From Allobosea sp. 47.2.35 (GTDB lineage: Bacteria; Pseudomonadota; Alphaproteobacteria; Rhizobiales; Beijerinckiaceae): a stretch of 64,000 bases of DNA. The notes below the pieces were generated by a model. It was not told the origin of the DNA. It was given only the letters and a program-made list of their open reading frames with translations, and searched no databases. The DNA lies in contig NZ_JANLGI010000018.1 in the NCBI RefSeq assembly GCF_024655635.1, positions 1-64,000 of the forward strand. Reading direction: 5' to 3'. How positions within the stretch are numbered: the first letter of the stretch is position 1; each line of letters opens with the position of its first letter. Positions 32,272 through 41,359 of the stretch are shown in pieces. The position numbers were made by a program, and so were the translations under genes.

Positions 32272-33462
32272 ATGCAGAAGCCCCTGATTGCGCCCGCCGC
32301 CTTGCCCGCTCTCGCCGAGCGGGCCGAACGCGTCGCGCCCTTCATCGTCATGGACGTGATGAACCAGGCGGCGGCCATCGAACGCCGCGGCGGCTCTGTC
32401 GTGCATATGGAGGTCGGCCAGCCCTCGGCGCCGACGCCGGCCTCGATCCGCGCCGCGGCAGCCCGCGCGTTGGAACATGGCCGGATCGGATATACGCAGG
32501 CGCTCGGCACGGATTCGCTGAGGGATCGCATCGCGCGGCATTATCAGGACGCTTATGGCGTCCAAGTGGCGGCCGAGCGTGTCGTGGTCACGACAGGCTC
32601 GTCTGGCGGCTTCATCCTCGCCTTCCTCGCCTGCTTTCAGCCGGGTTCGCGGATCGCCATCACGGCACCGGGCTATCCGGCCTACCGCAATATCCTGATC
32701 GCGCTCGGGCTGGAGCCTGTCGCGATCGAGGTCGGCCCCGAGACGCGTTTCGCGCTGACGCCGGACCTGATCGAGCGTGCCCATCGCGAGAAGCCGCTCG
32801 CCGGCGTGCTGACCATGAGCCCAGCGAACCCGACCGGCGTGGTGATGACGCCGGAGGCTATCGCCGATGTCGCTGCCTGCTGCCGCAGGCTCGGGCTCTG
32901 GTACATCTCCGACGAGATCTATCACGGCCTGACCTACGAGACCCCGGCGACGACGGCGCTGGCCGCCGATCCCGATGCGATCATCGTCAATTCCTTCTCC
33001 AAGTATTACTGCATGACGGGCTGGCGGGTCGGCTGGCTCGTCGTGCCGCAGCGGCTGGTGCGCACGATCGAGCGGCTGCAGCAGAATTTCTCGATCTCGG
33101 TGCCCTATCTCAGCCAGGTGGCGGGCGAGGCGGCCTTCGATGCGACAGAGGAATGCGAGGCGATCAAGGCGGGCTATGCCGAAAACCGCGCCTTTCTGCT
33201 GAAGGCCCTGCCGGAGATCGGCCTCGGCGACTTTCTGCCCGTGGACGGCGCCTTCTACATCTATCTTGATATCGGCCGGTACTCGAACGATTCCATGGCC
33301 TTCTGCCGCAGCGTGCTTGAAGAGGCCGGCGTCGCGATCACACCCGGGCTCGATTTCGACGAGGCGCGGGGCGCGCGCACGATCAGGCTCTCCTTCGCCG
33401 GCTCGCTTGGCGAATGTGAGGAGGCGGTGACGCGGATCGGCGCCTGGATGAAGAAGCGTTGA
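32272..33462 (+). CDS. PLP-dependent class I/II aminotransferase
   Basis: 396 residues from the ATG at 32272. Fold type I marks: TTGSSGGFILAFLACFQPG, MSPANPTGVVMTPEAI (the substrate and phosphate Asn), WYISDEIYHGLTYE (Asp and Tyr contacting PLP) and the Schiff-base lysine in NSFSKYYCMTGWRVGW. The C-terminal Arg for the substrate carboxylate lies in ARTIRLSFAGS. It is aspartate/aromatic-aminotransferase-like; the amino acid used cannot be told. It is divergent from the DsbA-like gene. Confidence 0.92.
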   Translation: MQKPLIAPAALPALAERAERVAPFIVMDVMNQAAAIERRGGSVVHMEVGQPSAPTPASIRAAAARALEHGRIGYTQALGTDSLRDRIARHYQDAYGVQVAAERVVVTTGSSGGFILAFLACFQPGSRIAITAPGYPAYRNILIALGLEPVAIEVGPETRFALTPDLIERAHREKPLAGVLTMSPANPTGVVMTPEAIADVAACCRRLGLWYISDEIYHGLTYETPATTALAADPDAIIVNSFSKYYCMTGWRVGWLVVPQRLVRTIERLQQNFSISVPYLSQVAGEAAFDATEECEAIKAGYAENRAFLLKALPEIGLGDFLPVDGAFYIYLDIGRYSNDSMAFCRSVLEEAGVAITPGLDFDEARGARTIRLSFAGSLGECEEAVTRIGAWMKKR

Positions 33463-33550
33463 GGCGCGGTTTTCTCTGTCCCGCGAACGGCTTGCCAGAA
33501 TTCGCGGAATCTCAGCATTCTGTACCCGTGGGATAGCGCGGAGGCCTGCC

Positions 33551-35860
33551 ATGAACGTCGCTGCACCGGGCGCATCCGTCCCGCGACGAAGCTTTGCCCG
33601 ACGGCTGGCCGTGCTCGGCTGGCTGGCGCTCGCCTTCACATGTCTCTCTCCGGTCATGCCCGCGATGGCCGAGGGCCAATCCACCGTCGTCCTCAACTTG
33701 CGCGGCGATGAGACGCCCGAGGCGATACGGAGGATGGTCGATGCCCTGTCCGCGCCGGGGCGACAGGTCGAGATTAGGGTCGGTGGCGCGACGGCGGCAC
33801 CCGTCGCTGCGGCGCCGGCGGAGCCCGCCAGCAAGACCAAGCCTGTCGCTGCTCAACCCGCACCGGCTCCGTCCATGGCGGACGAGGACGGCTTCCAGGC
33901 CGAGGTCAACGCGCTCGTCGATCGCTTCGTCGACGGAGTCGAATATGGCGGCACCTCGATACCTGCGATCAGCGAATTGCCGGACAGCTGGGGGCGTGCC
34001 TGGCTGCGCAATCTCAATGGCCGCGAAGGCGCGTCCGCTGGCTGGCGCATCCTGGGGATCATCGGCCTGGCGCTCGTCGCCGCTTTCACCTTCCGGCTCG
34101 CCTCCGCCCGCTGGTTCGCGCGCAAGATGCAGCCTGCGGGGCCGGAATTCACGCCGCGCCTCGTCGCCTCGTCCTGGGGGCTGCTCCAGGATTTCGCGAC
34201 GGTCCTGCTGGCCCTGGCCGTCGCGAGGGGCGCCCGCAACGCCTGGCTGCCGGAGCACGACCTCGCCCATGTCGCCCTGACGACGGGTGCCAATGGCGCG
34301 GCGATCGGCGCGCTCTACGTTGCCGTGGGCCGCTTCCTGATCGCACCTGGCGCGCCGGACCGGCGGATCATGCCGCTGCCGCGTGCCGAGGTGCATTTCC
34401 GCAGGCTGGTCGCCTACGCGATCCTGACGCCGCTGATCGTGACCGGCATCCTGCTCGCCCACCATGTCAGCGCCGGCCCGCGGCCGGTGACGGGGCTGAT
34501 CGCGCTCACCGGAATCCTGATCACGCTGTTCAAGATCTGGTGGTTCCATGACGGACGGCACGATCTGGAGGCGCTGGTCCTGTCGGGCTCCTTCGAACCC
34601 GGCCCGATCCGGCGGCTGCTCGCGACCGGAACGGCCTGGTTCTACATCGGGACGACGGTTCTCCTGTGGATGGTCAGCAGCGCCGCCGCGATGATGTCGA
34701 ATGGCGGGCGCTGGGCCGAGGCCGCGGCGCTGACGCAGGTGGCGATCGTCCTGATCCCGATCCTCGCCGTCGGCATTGCCAGTCTGCTGCGCTGCCATGC
34801 GATGCGGCACGAGGAGGAGCATGGCGCGACCCCGATGCGGCGCGCTGGTGGCGCGGCCCTGCGTGCGGCGGCTGTCGGGGCGCTCTGGGCGGCTGGTTTC
34901 TTCGTGCTGGCACGCCTCTGGGCAGGCCTTCTGCTCGGCGTCAGCTCGGCGCAGTTCGCCGCTGTGATGCGCCAGACGGCCGGCGTCGCGATCTTCGCCT
35001 TCGCCGGCTGGGTGGCGCTCGTCTTCCTGCATGCCTTCTTCGATGCCTATACGCCGCGGCGGCACGTCGTCGGCCCCGGCGACGAAGACGCGGCACATGA
35101 GGAGGGGGTGCCGAGCCGGCTGGCGACAGTGTTGCCGGTTCTGCGCGGCGTCGTTCTGGGCGCCGTGCTCGGCCTCACCATCCTCATCGTGCTGTCGCGG
35201 CTGGGCGTCGATATCGGGCCGCTGCTCGCCGGCTTCGGCATCCTCGGGCTCGCCATCTCCTTCGGCTCGCAGGCACTGGTGCGCGACATCGTCTCCGGCG
35301 TGTTCTTCATGCTCGAGGACGCCTTCCGCGTCGGCGAATATGTCGATACCGGCCGGCTCAAGGGCACGGTTGAGAAGATATCGCTGCGCTCCATGCAGTT
35401 GCGCCACCAGAGTGGCCAGATCCACACCGTGCCCTTCGGCCAGGTCCAGTCGCTGACCAATGCCAGCCGCGACTGGGCGACGATCAAGTTCAACGTCCGC
35501 CTCGACCATTCCGCCGATATCGAGCAGGCCCGCAAGGCGATCAAGAAGACCGGCATCGCCCTGATGGAGGACCCCGAATACGGGCCGCATTTCATCGCCC
35601 CGCTCAAGATGCAGGGTGTCGCCGACATCACCGACAGCGCCATCGTGATCCGGCTCAAATTCACGGCCAAGCCGAACCAGTCCTCGATGCTGCAACGCGA
35701 GTCGCTCAAGCGGGTCTATCGCGCCCTGAACGACGCGCATGTCCCCTTCGCCTCGAACGCCGTCACCGTGCGCGGCGGCGAGGGCGGTTCGCACAGCCAT
35801 GCGGCGGCCGCGATCTCGACCGTGCCGCCGCCGACCCCGCTTGCGCCGGCTCCCGGCTGA
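33551..35860 (+). CDS. Large MscS-family mechanosensitive ion channel protein
   Basis: 769 residues. It has a signal peptide or first helix (about 15-40, LAVLGWLALAFTCLSPVMPA), a periplasmic stretch with an Ala/Pro/Lys-rich linker, then about ten hydrophobic segments. The MscS pore helix and beta domain follow: LLAGFGILGLAISFGSQALV, RDIVSGVFFMLEDAFRVGEY and GTVEKISLRSMQLRHQSGQI. Such channels release solutes on hypo-osmotic shock. It resembles the larger MscM/YbdG-type members rather than minimal MscS. It ends with an Ala/Pro-rich tail. Confidence 0.92.
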   Translation: MNVAAPGASVPRRSFARRLAVLGWLALAFTCLSPVMPAMAEGQSTVVLNLRGDETPEAIRRMVDALSAPGRQVEIRVGGATAAPVAAAPAEPASKTKPVAAQPAPAPSMADEDGFQAEVNALVDRFVDGVEYGGTSIPAISELPDSWGRAWLRNLNGREGASAGWRILGIIGLALVAAFTFRLASARWFARKMQPAGPEFTPRLVASSWGLLQDFATVLLALAVARGARNAWLPEHDLAHVALTTGANGAAIGALYVAVGRFLIAPGAPDRRIMPLPRAEVHFRRLVAYAILTPLIVTGILLAHHVSAGPRPVTGLIALTGILITLFKIWWFHDGRHDLEALVLSGSFEPGPIRRLLATGTAWFYIGTTVLLWMVSSAAAMMSNGGRWAEAAALTQVAIVLIPILAVGIASLLRCHAMRHEEEHGATPMRRAGGAALRAAAVGALWAAGFFVLARLWAGLLLGVSSAQFAAVMRQTAGVAIFAFAGWVALVFLHAFFDAYTPRRHVVGPGDEDAAHEEGVPSRLATVLPVLRGVVLGAVLGLTILIVLSRLGVDIGPLLAGFGILGLAISFGSQALVRDIVSGVFFMLEDAFRVGEYVDTGRLKGTVEKISLRSMQLRHQSGQIHTVPFGQVQSLTNASRDWATIKFNVRLDHSADIEQARKAIKKTGIALMEDPEYGPHFIAPLKMQGVADITDSAIVIRLKFTAKPNQSSMLQRESLKRVYRALNDAHVPFASNAVTVRGGEGGSHSHAAAAISTVPPPTPLAPAPG

Positions 35861-35867
35861 GCCGTCG

Positions 35868-36221
35868 TTACGACAGGAAGAAGAGTCCGAAGCCGGTAAT
35901 CGTGAGCAACCCGCCAAACAGGCTGGCGAGGCGGGCGGAGCTGGCCAGAACCCGTCGTTCCGAGCTTCGTCCGGCCCGTTCGGCATGCCCCTGGCCGGAC
36001 TCGCTGTGATATTGCCCGGCATAGAGGCCGGGCGTCATCTGATGGCCGACGGGGCGGTTGTCCTCAAGCTCGACACGGACGGCGAGGAACAGGACCAGCA
36101 ATCCGAGCAGTCCGGCGCCGAACCAGCCGATCGAGCTCCAGGCGAGATAGGCCAGGCCCGTCAAGGCGATCGCGGCCAGTGCGATCATGACCATGCGCTC
36201 GCGATTGCGTGGCGGCGGCAT
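35868..36221 (-). CDS. Small hypothetical inner-membrane protein
   Basis: 117 residues. Two hydrophobic hairpin helices at about 12-30 and 33-48 and a third at the very C-terminus (LFGGLLTITGFGLFFLS), with a polar loop of about 50 residues between (HQMTPGLYAGQYHSESGQG). No family recognised. It is convergent with the MscS-like gene (7-nt gap) and lies beyond the rne terminator region. Confidence 0.6.
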   Translation of the reverse strand: MPPPRNRERMVMIALAAIALTGLAYLAWSSIGWFGAGLLGLLVLFLAVRVELEDNRPVGHQMTPGLYAGQYHSESGQGHAERAGRSSERRVLASSARLASLFGGLLTITGFGLFFLS

Positions 36222-36283
36222 TGGCTCCTGCCTCAGAGGGATTGGTCTCCGGGCCGCGATCCTGACCGGTTTGCCGGCCCGTG

Positions 36284-36318
36284 AAAAGAGAAAGCCCGCT
36301 GCGGATCGCAGCGGGCTT
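36284..36318 (-). terminator. Rho-independent terminator of rne
   Basis: AAGCCCGCTGCG (36292-36303) and CGCAGCGGGCTT (36307-36318) form a 12-bp stem with a 3-nt loop. On the minus strand it is followed by TTTCTCTTTTC. It lies 29 nt beyond the rne stop. Confidence 0.88.
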
Positions 36319-36346
36319 CGTCATTCATCGGGTTGGGATGGCGCGA

Positions 36347-39091
36347 TCAGGAACGGCCGGCGAGCCTGTTCCACCAGCCGCCACGCTTCGGCCGGTTCGG
36401 GTCCGGCTCGGTCAGCACGACCGCGACAGGTTCCTCCGCCGGGGCCTTGACCGGGGCGGGCTCGGGCGCGGGAGCCGGAGCTGCGACGGCCTCGGGAGTG
36501 GCAACCGGAGCCTCGGCCTTCGCCTCGACAGGAGCCGCAGCGGCTTCAGCCACAGCCTCACCGCCCTCGGTGATCGGCACGACCTTCTTGCGCGAACGGC
36601 TGCGCTTGGGCTTCTCGGCTTCGGCGGGGGGCGCTTCGACTGCAACCGACTCGGCCTTAGCCTCGGTCTCCTTGGCGGCCTCTGCCTTCGGCTTGCGGGC
36701 GCGGCTGCGCTTCGGCTTGGCGGCATGCTCCTCGGCGACCGGCTCCGGAACGACCTCGGCCACGGCCTCAGTGACCGGCTCGGCAGCGGCCGTGGTCAAG
36801 GCCTCGTCACCGTCCTCCTCGCCCTCGTCGCCTTCGTCATCACCCTGCGCGCCGTCGAGCTGCTGGCCCTGCTCGTCACGCTCACCGCCACGCCGGCGCC
36901 GGCGACGGCGGCGGCGGCGGCGGCCGTTTTCGCCCTCGCCACGCTCGGACTGGCCCTGAGCCTCGTCGGCAGCGGTTTCGGTACCGCCGGTCTCGGCGTC
37001 GAGAGCAGCCGCTTCCGCGGCGGCGTCGAGCGCCTCGTCATCGACGTCGGAAGCGATCGCTTCGGCCTTGAAGCTGGTCGGGACGACACGGCCCTCATTG
37101 CCGACGAAATCGCCACGCTCGACCTCGAAATAGCGCGTACCCAGCAGGTTCGCGTCGGTCGAGACCGTGATCGCGATGGCGAAGCGGGTCTCGAGATCGG
37201 CAAGATGGGCGCGCTTCTGGTTGAGGACGTAGAGCGCGACCTCCGGCCGGGTGCGGACGGTGAGGTTGTGCGAGGCGCTCTTGATCAGCGTCTCCTCCAG
37301 CGCGCGCAGGATCTGCAGCGCGACCGACGGGGTCGAGCGGATCATGCCGGCGCCGGCGCAGTGCGGGCAGGGCACCGACGACGATTCGAGCACGCCGGTG
37401 CGGATGCGTTGGCGCGACATCTCCAGCAGGCCGAAGGCCGAGATGCGGCCGACCTGGATGCGGGCGCGGTCGTCCTTCAGGCACTCCTTCAGCTTCTTCT
37501 CGACGGCGCGGTTGTTCCGGTTCTCCTCCATGTCGATGAAATCGATCACGATGAGGCCGGCGAGGTCGCGCAGGCGCAGCTGGCGGGAGATTTCCTCCGC
37601 CGCTTCGAGATTGGTCTTGAGGGCGGTGTCCTCGATGTTGTGCTCGCGGGTCGAGCGGCCCGAGTTGATGTCGATCGCGACCAGCGCTTCCGTCTGGTTG
37701 ATGACGAGATAGCCGCCGGACCTCAGCGTCACCGTGTTCGAGAACATCGCATCGAGCTGGCTCTCGACGCCGAACGAGGCGAAGAGCGGGGTCTGCTCGC
37801 GATAGGGCTTCACGCTCTTGGCATGGCTCGGCATGAGCATGCGCATGAAGTCCTTGGCCTCGCGATAGGCGCTCTCGCCGGCGACGTGAACCTCGTCGAT
37901 ATCCTTGTTGTAGAGGTCGCGGATCGAGCGCTTGACGAGATTGCCCTCCTCATAGACCAGCGCAGGCGCGACCGAGGCGAGCGTCAGCTCGCGCACGCTT
38001 TCCCACATCCGCATCAGGTACTCGTAGTCGCGCCGGATCTCGACCTTGGTGCGCGAGGCACCGGCCGTGCGCAGGATCAGGCCCATCCCCTCGGGAACCT
38101 CGAGCTCGGTCGCGATTTCCTTGAGGCGCTTGCGGTCCTCGGCGTTGGTGATCTTGCGCGAGATGCCGCCGCCCTTGCCGGTGTTCGGCATCAGCACCGA
38201 ATAGCGGCCGGCGAGCGAGAGATAGGTGGTGAGCGCCGCGCCCTTGTTGCCGCGCTCTTCCTTGACGACCTGGACCAGGATGATCTGGCGGCGCTTGATG
38301 ACCTCCTGGATCTTGTACTGGCGGCGGTGGCTGCGCTGGCGCCGCTCCGGCATGTCGTCGAGGGCGTCGCCGCCACCGAGCTGCTCGGGCGCCTCCTCGG
38401 CCTCCTCGTCGCCGTTCTCGTCGTCGCTGTCGTCCTCGGAGCGCTTGCGCGCCGCAGTCTCCGTGCTCTCCGACGCTTCGGCGGAAACGACGGTCTCCTC
38501 GACAGAGACGCTCGCCTCGACAGTCTCGAAGGTCAGCGGCGCGGCGTTCGGGGCGGCGTCCTCGGTGGTCGATTCGGCGACGTCCGGGGCGAAGAACTCG
38601 CCGAAGGCGGGGCCGCCCTCGTTGACCATCGCGGCTTCCTTGCCGTCGGTCTCGACGCGCTCCTCGCCATTCTGCTCGACCTCGGCCGAAACGGTCTCGT
38701 CGGCGGCAGCCTTCTTGGCGCGGTTGTCGCGATCGCCGCGACGGCCACGATCGCGGCGGCCGCGCTTCTCGCGGCGCTCCTCGTCGCGCTCCTCGTCACG
38801 CTCGGCGCGGGCCTCGTCCTCGAGCAACGCCTGCCGGTCGGCGACCGGGATCTGGTAATAGTCGGGATGGATCTCGGAGAAGGCGAGGAAGCCGTGGCGG
38901 TTGCCGCCATACTCGACGAAGGCCGCCTGGAGCGAGGGCTCCACGCGGGTCACTTTGGCGAGATAGATATTGCCGCGGAGCGGCTTTCGGCTGGCGGATT
39001 CGAAATCAAACTCTTCGACGCGGGACCCGCGGACCACCACGACCCGGGTCTCCTCCGGGTGGGTGGCATCGATAAGCATCTTGTTGGCCAT
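36347..39091 (-). CDS. rne: Ribonuclease E (Rne/Rng family)
   Basis: 914 residues; starts MLIDATHPEE after MANK. The S1 domain is interrupted by a long acidic/basic insertion (about 90-220), characteristic of alphaproteobacterial RNase E. The catalytic core has AIDINSGRSTREHNIEDTAL and LIVIDFIDMEENRNN with the metal-binding aspartates, and the zinc-link CPHC in VPCPHCAGAG. The C-terminus is an unstructured arginine-rich and Ala/Glu/Pro-rich scaffold ending KRGGWWNRLAGRS. It initiates mRNA decay and processes rRNA and tRNA. A 700-nt leader region lies upstream. Confidence 0.97.
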   Translation of the reverse strand: MANKMLIDATHPEETRVVVVRGSRVEEFDFESASRKPLRGNIYLAKVTRVEPSLQAAFVEYGGNRHGFLAFSEIHPDYYQIPVADRQALLEDEARAERDEERDEERREKRGRRDRGRRGDRDNRAKKAAADETVSAEVEQNGEERVETDGKEAAMVNEGGPAFGEFFAPDVAESTTEDAAPNAAPLTFETVEASVSVEETVVSAEASESTETAARKRSEDDSDDENGDEEAEEAPEQLGGGDALDDMPERRQRSHRRQYKIQEVIKRRQIILVQVVKEERGNKGAALTTYLSLAGRYSVLMPNTGKGGGISRKITNAEDRKRLKEIATELEVPEGMGLILRTAGASRTKVEIRRDYEYLMRMWESVRELTLASVAPALVYEEGNLVKRSIRDLYNKDIDEVHVAGESAYREAKDFMRMLMPSHAKSVKPYREQTPLFASFGVESQLDAMFSNTVTLRSGGYLVINQTEALVAIDINSGRSTREHNIEDTALKTNLEAAEEISRQLRLRDLAGLIVIDFIDMEENRNNRAVEKKLKECLKDDRARIQVGRISAFGLLEMSRQRIRTGVLESSSVPCPHCAGAGMIRSTPSVALQILRALEETLIKSASHNLTVRTRPEVALYVLNQKRAHLADLETRFAIAITVSTDANLLGTRYFEVERGDFVGNEGRVVPTSFKAEAIASDVDDEALDAAAEAAALDAETGGTETAADEAQGQSERGEGENGRRRRRRRRRRRGGERDEQGQQLDGAQGDDEGDEGEEDGDEALTTAAAEPVTEAVAEVVPEPVAEEHAAKPKRSRARKPKAEAAKETEAKAESVAVEAPPAEAEKPKRSRSRKKVVPITEGGEAVAEAAAAPVEAKAEAPVATPEAVAAPAPAPEPAPVKAPAEEPVAVVLTEPDPNRPKRGGWWNRLAGRS

Positions 39092-39797
39092 AAGAAATTT
39101 CCATTGGCGCGGCCGCCAACCGGGGCCGAGCGGCTACGGATGCGAATCCGCCGCCGCGGGCAGGGGCGCCGCGAGAAGGCCGGAGCGAGCCGGCATGTTG
39201 CAGGAGGGAGGAGGAAGCGGTCGAGACAGGAAGGCGGCTCGGAGCAGCCACTCGGGCGCAAAGCCCGGCGCGGTTCCGCAGGTTCGGACGGTTCACCGAT
39301 GGTGCTAGCGGCGTCTTATGCCCCGTCATCTGTCCTGACCTGCGATGCTCCGGCCAGACAGCCAGGCGCATCGCGTTTGCACGCTCGCAAGACAGGGCAG
39401 GGCGCAGAAAACACGCAATCCCGATGCCAACCGTCTGCGGACGATCCGTTGCGGTCGTCTTGTTGCCGCCGCTCCGTGGGGAGCGGCAGCCCAGCCTGCT
39501 TCGGACGCCGACGGATCGCACGATCCGGATGTGTCCCTCGGGCAGGCTGACAAGCAACCTGTTCCATTACAGACAGGTGATGGTGATTTGCAAGTCACAT
39601 GACGGGCGCATCTCACCCCGTCTCAGGCAGGGCGGTTCACGGTCTCGGGAAGAGATGGTAACGGGCTGTTAGGATTTCAGCCCCGTTATGGTTAAACCCT
39701 CGTAATAAATACCGGGATTGTTCAACTGTTCTCGTGCATCCGCCGTGCCGATTGGAGCCGTCGCGATGCGCTGTGGCACCTCCGGGCGCTGCGGCGC
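39092..39797. other. 706-nt intergenic region between divergent rne and amidase genes
   Basis: No convincing gene is visible. It should contain the rne promoter and probably a long rne leader, plus the amidase promoter. It includes a strong hairpin, GCCGCTCC (39468-39475) with GGAGCGGC (39480-39487) around GTGG, and a smaller CGGATC/GATCCG repeat near 39510-39530. The last 100 nt before 39798 are open in the amidase frame (see that entry). Confidence 0.6.
39468..39487 (-). repeat. 8-bp hairpin in the presumed rne leader
   Basis: A perfect 8-bp stem with a 4-nt loop about 380 nt upstream of the rne start. No T-run follows, so it is more likely leader structure than a terminator. RNase E in other bacteria controls its own mRNA through leader structures; that this hairpin does so is speculation. 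Confidence 0.35.
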
Positions 39798-41021
39798 GTG
39801 CTGGCTGCTGCGTGCCTGCTCGCGAGTGTTCCCGTCGCAAGCCTCCTGCCGGCCCAGGCTCAGCCGAAGACGGAATCGCGACCGCAGAGCGAATATCCGG
39901 TCGCGACCGACGCCCGCATCGAGCAGAGCGGCGAGACGGTGCGCCTCACGATGATGCTGTCCTCGTCTGTTGCGGTCGATGCCTGGGTGCAGGCCGCACC
40001 CGATCGGGTCATCGTCGAATTGCCCTCGACAAATTTCCAGATTCAAGCCTCGGCCAAGCGCAGTGCCGGCTTCGTCAGCGGCTATCGTTTCGGCCTGTTC
40101 ACGGCCGACAAGGCCCGAATCATCATCGACCTCGCCCAACCCGCCACCATCGCCAAGGCCGAGGTGAAGACGGTGCGCGGCGGCTTCGGCGAGCTGACCA
40201 TCGAACTGAAAAAGACGGCGCGGGCGGATTTCCTGGCCGAGGCCGGAAGGGTGCTGAAGCCAGCGCCCGTCATTCCCGCTCCGGCACCGGCCAAGACCGC
40301 CGGCGAAACCCGGCGCACCATCGTTATCGACCCGGGCCATGGCGGGATCGACCCCGGCGCGACGGTCGCCTCCATTGCCGAGAAGGCCGTCGTCCTCGCT
40401 TTCGGCAAGGCGCTCAAGGAGCAGCTCGAAGCCAATGGCCGCTATCGCATCGTCATGACCCGCGATGACGACCGCTTCGTCTCGCTCGGCGATCGCGTTC
40501 AGCTCGGCCGCAGCGAGCAGGCCGACCTGTTCATCTCGATCCACGCCGATTCGCTGACCCAGGCGCAGGAGGTCCGCGGCGCAACCGTCTATACCCGTTC
40601 CGAGCGGGCGACCGACGCCGAGGCCGCCCGGCTCGCGGCCAAGGAGAACGAAGCCGATGCCGTCGCCGGTCTGGAGACCAGCGAGGAGGTGCAGGACGTC
40701 GCCGGAATCCTCATGGATCTCGCCCGGCGCGAGACGCGAACCTTCACCGGCGTCTTCGCCCGCAATCTGGTCGAGAAGCTCGGCGGCTCTATCAAGATGC
40801 ACAAGATTCCGCTGCGTTCGGCGCGATTCTGGGTGCTGAGCGCGCCGGACGTGCCCTCCGTGCTGATCGAACTCGGCTATATGTCGAGCCCCAAGGACGC
40901 CGAGCTGCTGAACTCCCCCGAATGGCGCGGCAAGGCCGTGACGGCCGTCTCATCGGCGATCGAGGATTACTTCGCCCGCGAGCGGGCTTCCGTGGGCAAG
41001 GCGGCGGAAAGCCGGAACTAA
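39798..41021 (+). CDS. N-acetylmuramoyl-L-alanine amidase (AmiC-like, AMIN + Amidase_3)
   Basis: A signal peptide (ending LPAQAQ) is followed by an AMIN domain (about residues 30-130), a linker, and a zinc amidase domain with IVIDPGHGGIDPGA (His), ADLFISIHADSL (His) and PSVLIELGYMSSP (catalytic Glu). It cleaves the peptide stem from peptidoglycan in the periplasm during division. The only standard start near the signal peptide is the GTG at 39798, which gives no basic n-region. The frame is open for a further 100 nt upstream and encodes basic residues (DALWHLRALRRV), so the true start may lie upstream at a non-standard codon. 407 residues as given. Confidence 0.88.
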   Translation: MLAAACLLASVPVASLLPAQAQPKTESRPQSEYPVATDARIEQSGETVRLTMMLSSSVAVDAWVQAAPDRVIVELPSTNFQIQASAKRSAGFVSGYRFGLFTADKARIIIDLAQPATIAKAEVKTVRGGFGELTIELKKTARADFLAEAGRVLKPAPVIPAPAPAKTAGETRRTIVIDPGHGGIDPGATVASIAEKAVVLAFGKALKEQLEANGRYRIVMTRDDDRFVSLGDRVQLGRSEQADLFISIHADSLTQAQEVRGATVYTRSERATDAEAARLAAKENEADAVAGLETSEEVQDVAGILMDLARRETRTFTGVFARNLVEKLGGSIKMHKIPLRSARFWVLSAPDVPSVLIELGYMSSPKDAELLNSPEWRGKAVTAVSSAIEDYFARERASVGKAAESRN

Positions 41022-41048
41022 GACATGCTGATGTCCGGCGCAGCCAGG

Positions 41049-41214
41049 CTGTCATCCCGTGCGCGCTGCGGCGCGTAGTGCCGCTGCGCAGACACGGGAC
41101 CGTCACCCGGAAGGGGGGGCTTTTCGGGCGTCGAGGAGGATCGGAGTACGAAGCGGCACGCGGTCCCGTGTCTGCGCAGCAGCATTTCCTGCCGCAGCGC
41201 GCACGGGATGACAG
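41049..41214. repeat. Palindromic intergenic repeat, copy 1
   Basis: 166-bp near-perfect inverted repeat between the amidase gene and mrcA. The outer 24 bp of each arm (41049-41072 and 41191-41214) are perfectly complementary and include GTCATCCCGTGC / GCACGGGATGAC. The inner 20 bp (41083-41102, GCTGCGCAGACACGGGACCG, and 41161-41180) are also perfect, with a 10-bp mismatched stretch between. The 58-nt spacer starts with TCACCCGGAA. It is related to copies at 50733 and 57214. Confidence 0.9.
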
Positions 41215-41359
41215 CGTAGTCTCGCAAGGACGGTGTGAGATGATGCGGAATGTGGTTGCAAGGCCACGGTTCCGCCATCTCCGTCATGTTATAGCTATGA
41301 TTTGCGAAGCGCCCTGATTTGGCGCCAGCCGATGGCAGTTACGGGGTCCAGGGCCTGAG

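Noticed and set aside
33512..36022. 836-codon open frame antisense to the MscS-like gene
   Set aside because: Translation is Arg/Gly/Asp/His-rich with no domain. The plus-strand MscS frame has clear family motifs.
36281..39550. 1089-codon open frame antisense to rne
   Set aside because: Lies wholly opposite RNase E, with Arg/Leu/Gly/Asp-biased low-complexity translation typical of GC-rich shadow frames. Has no motif or ribosome site.
41018..41287. 89-codon frame across repeat copy 1
   Set aside because: Arises from the inverted repeat itself; similar frames appear in both strands of the palindrome.
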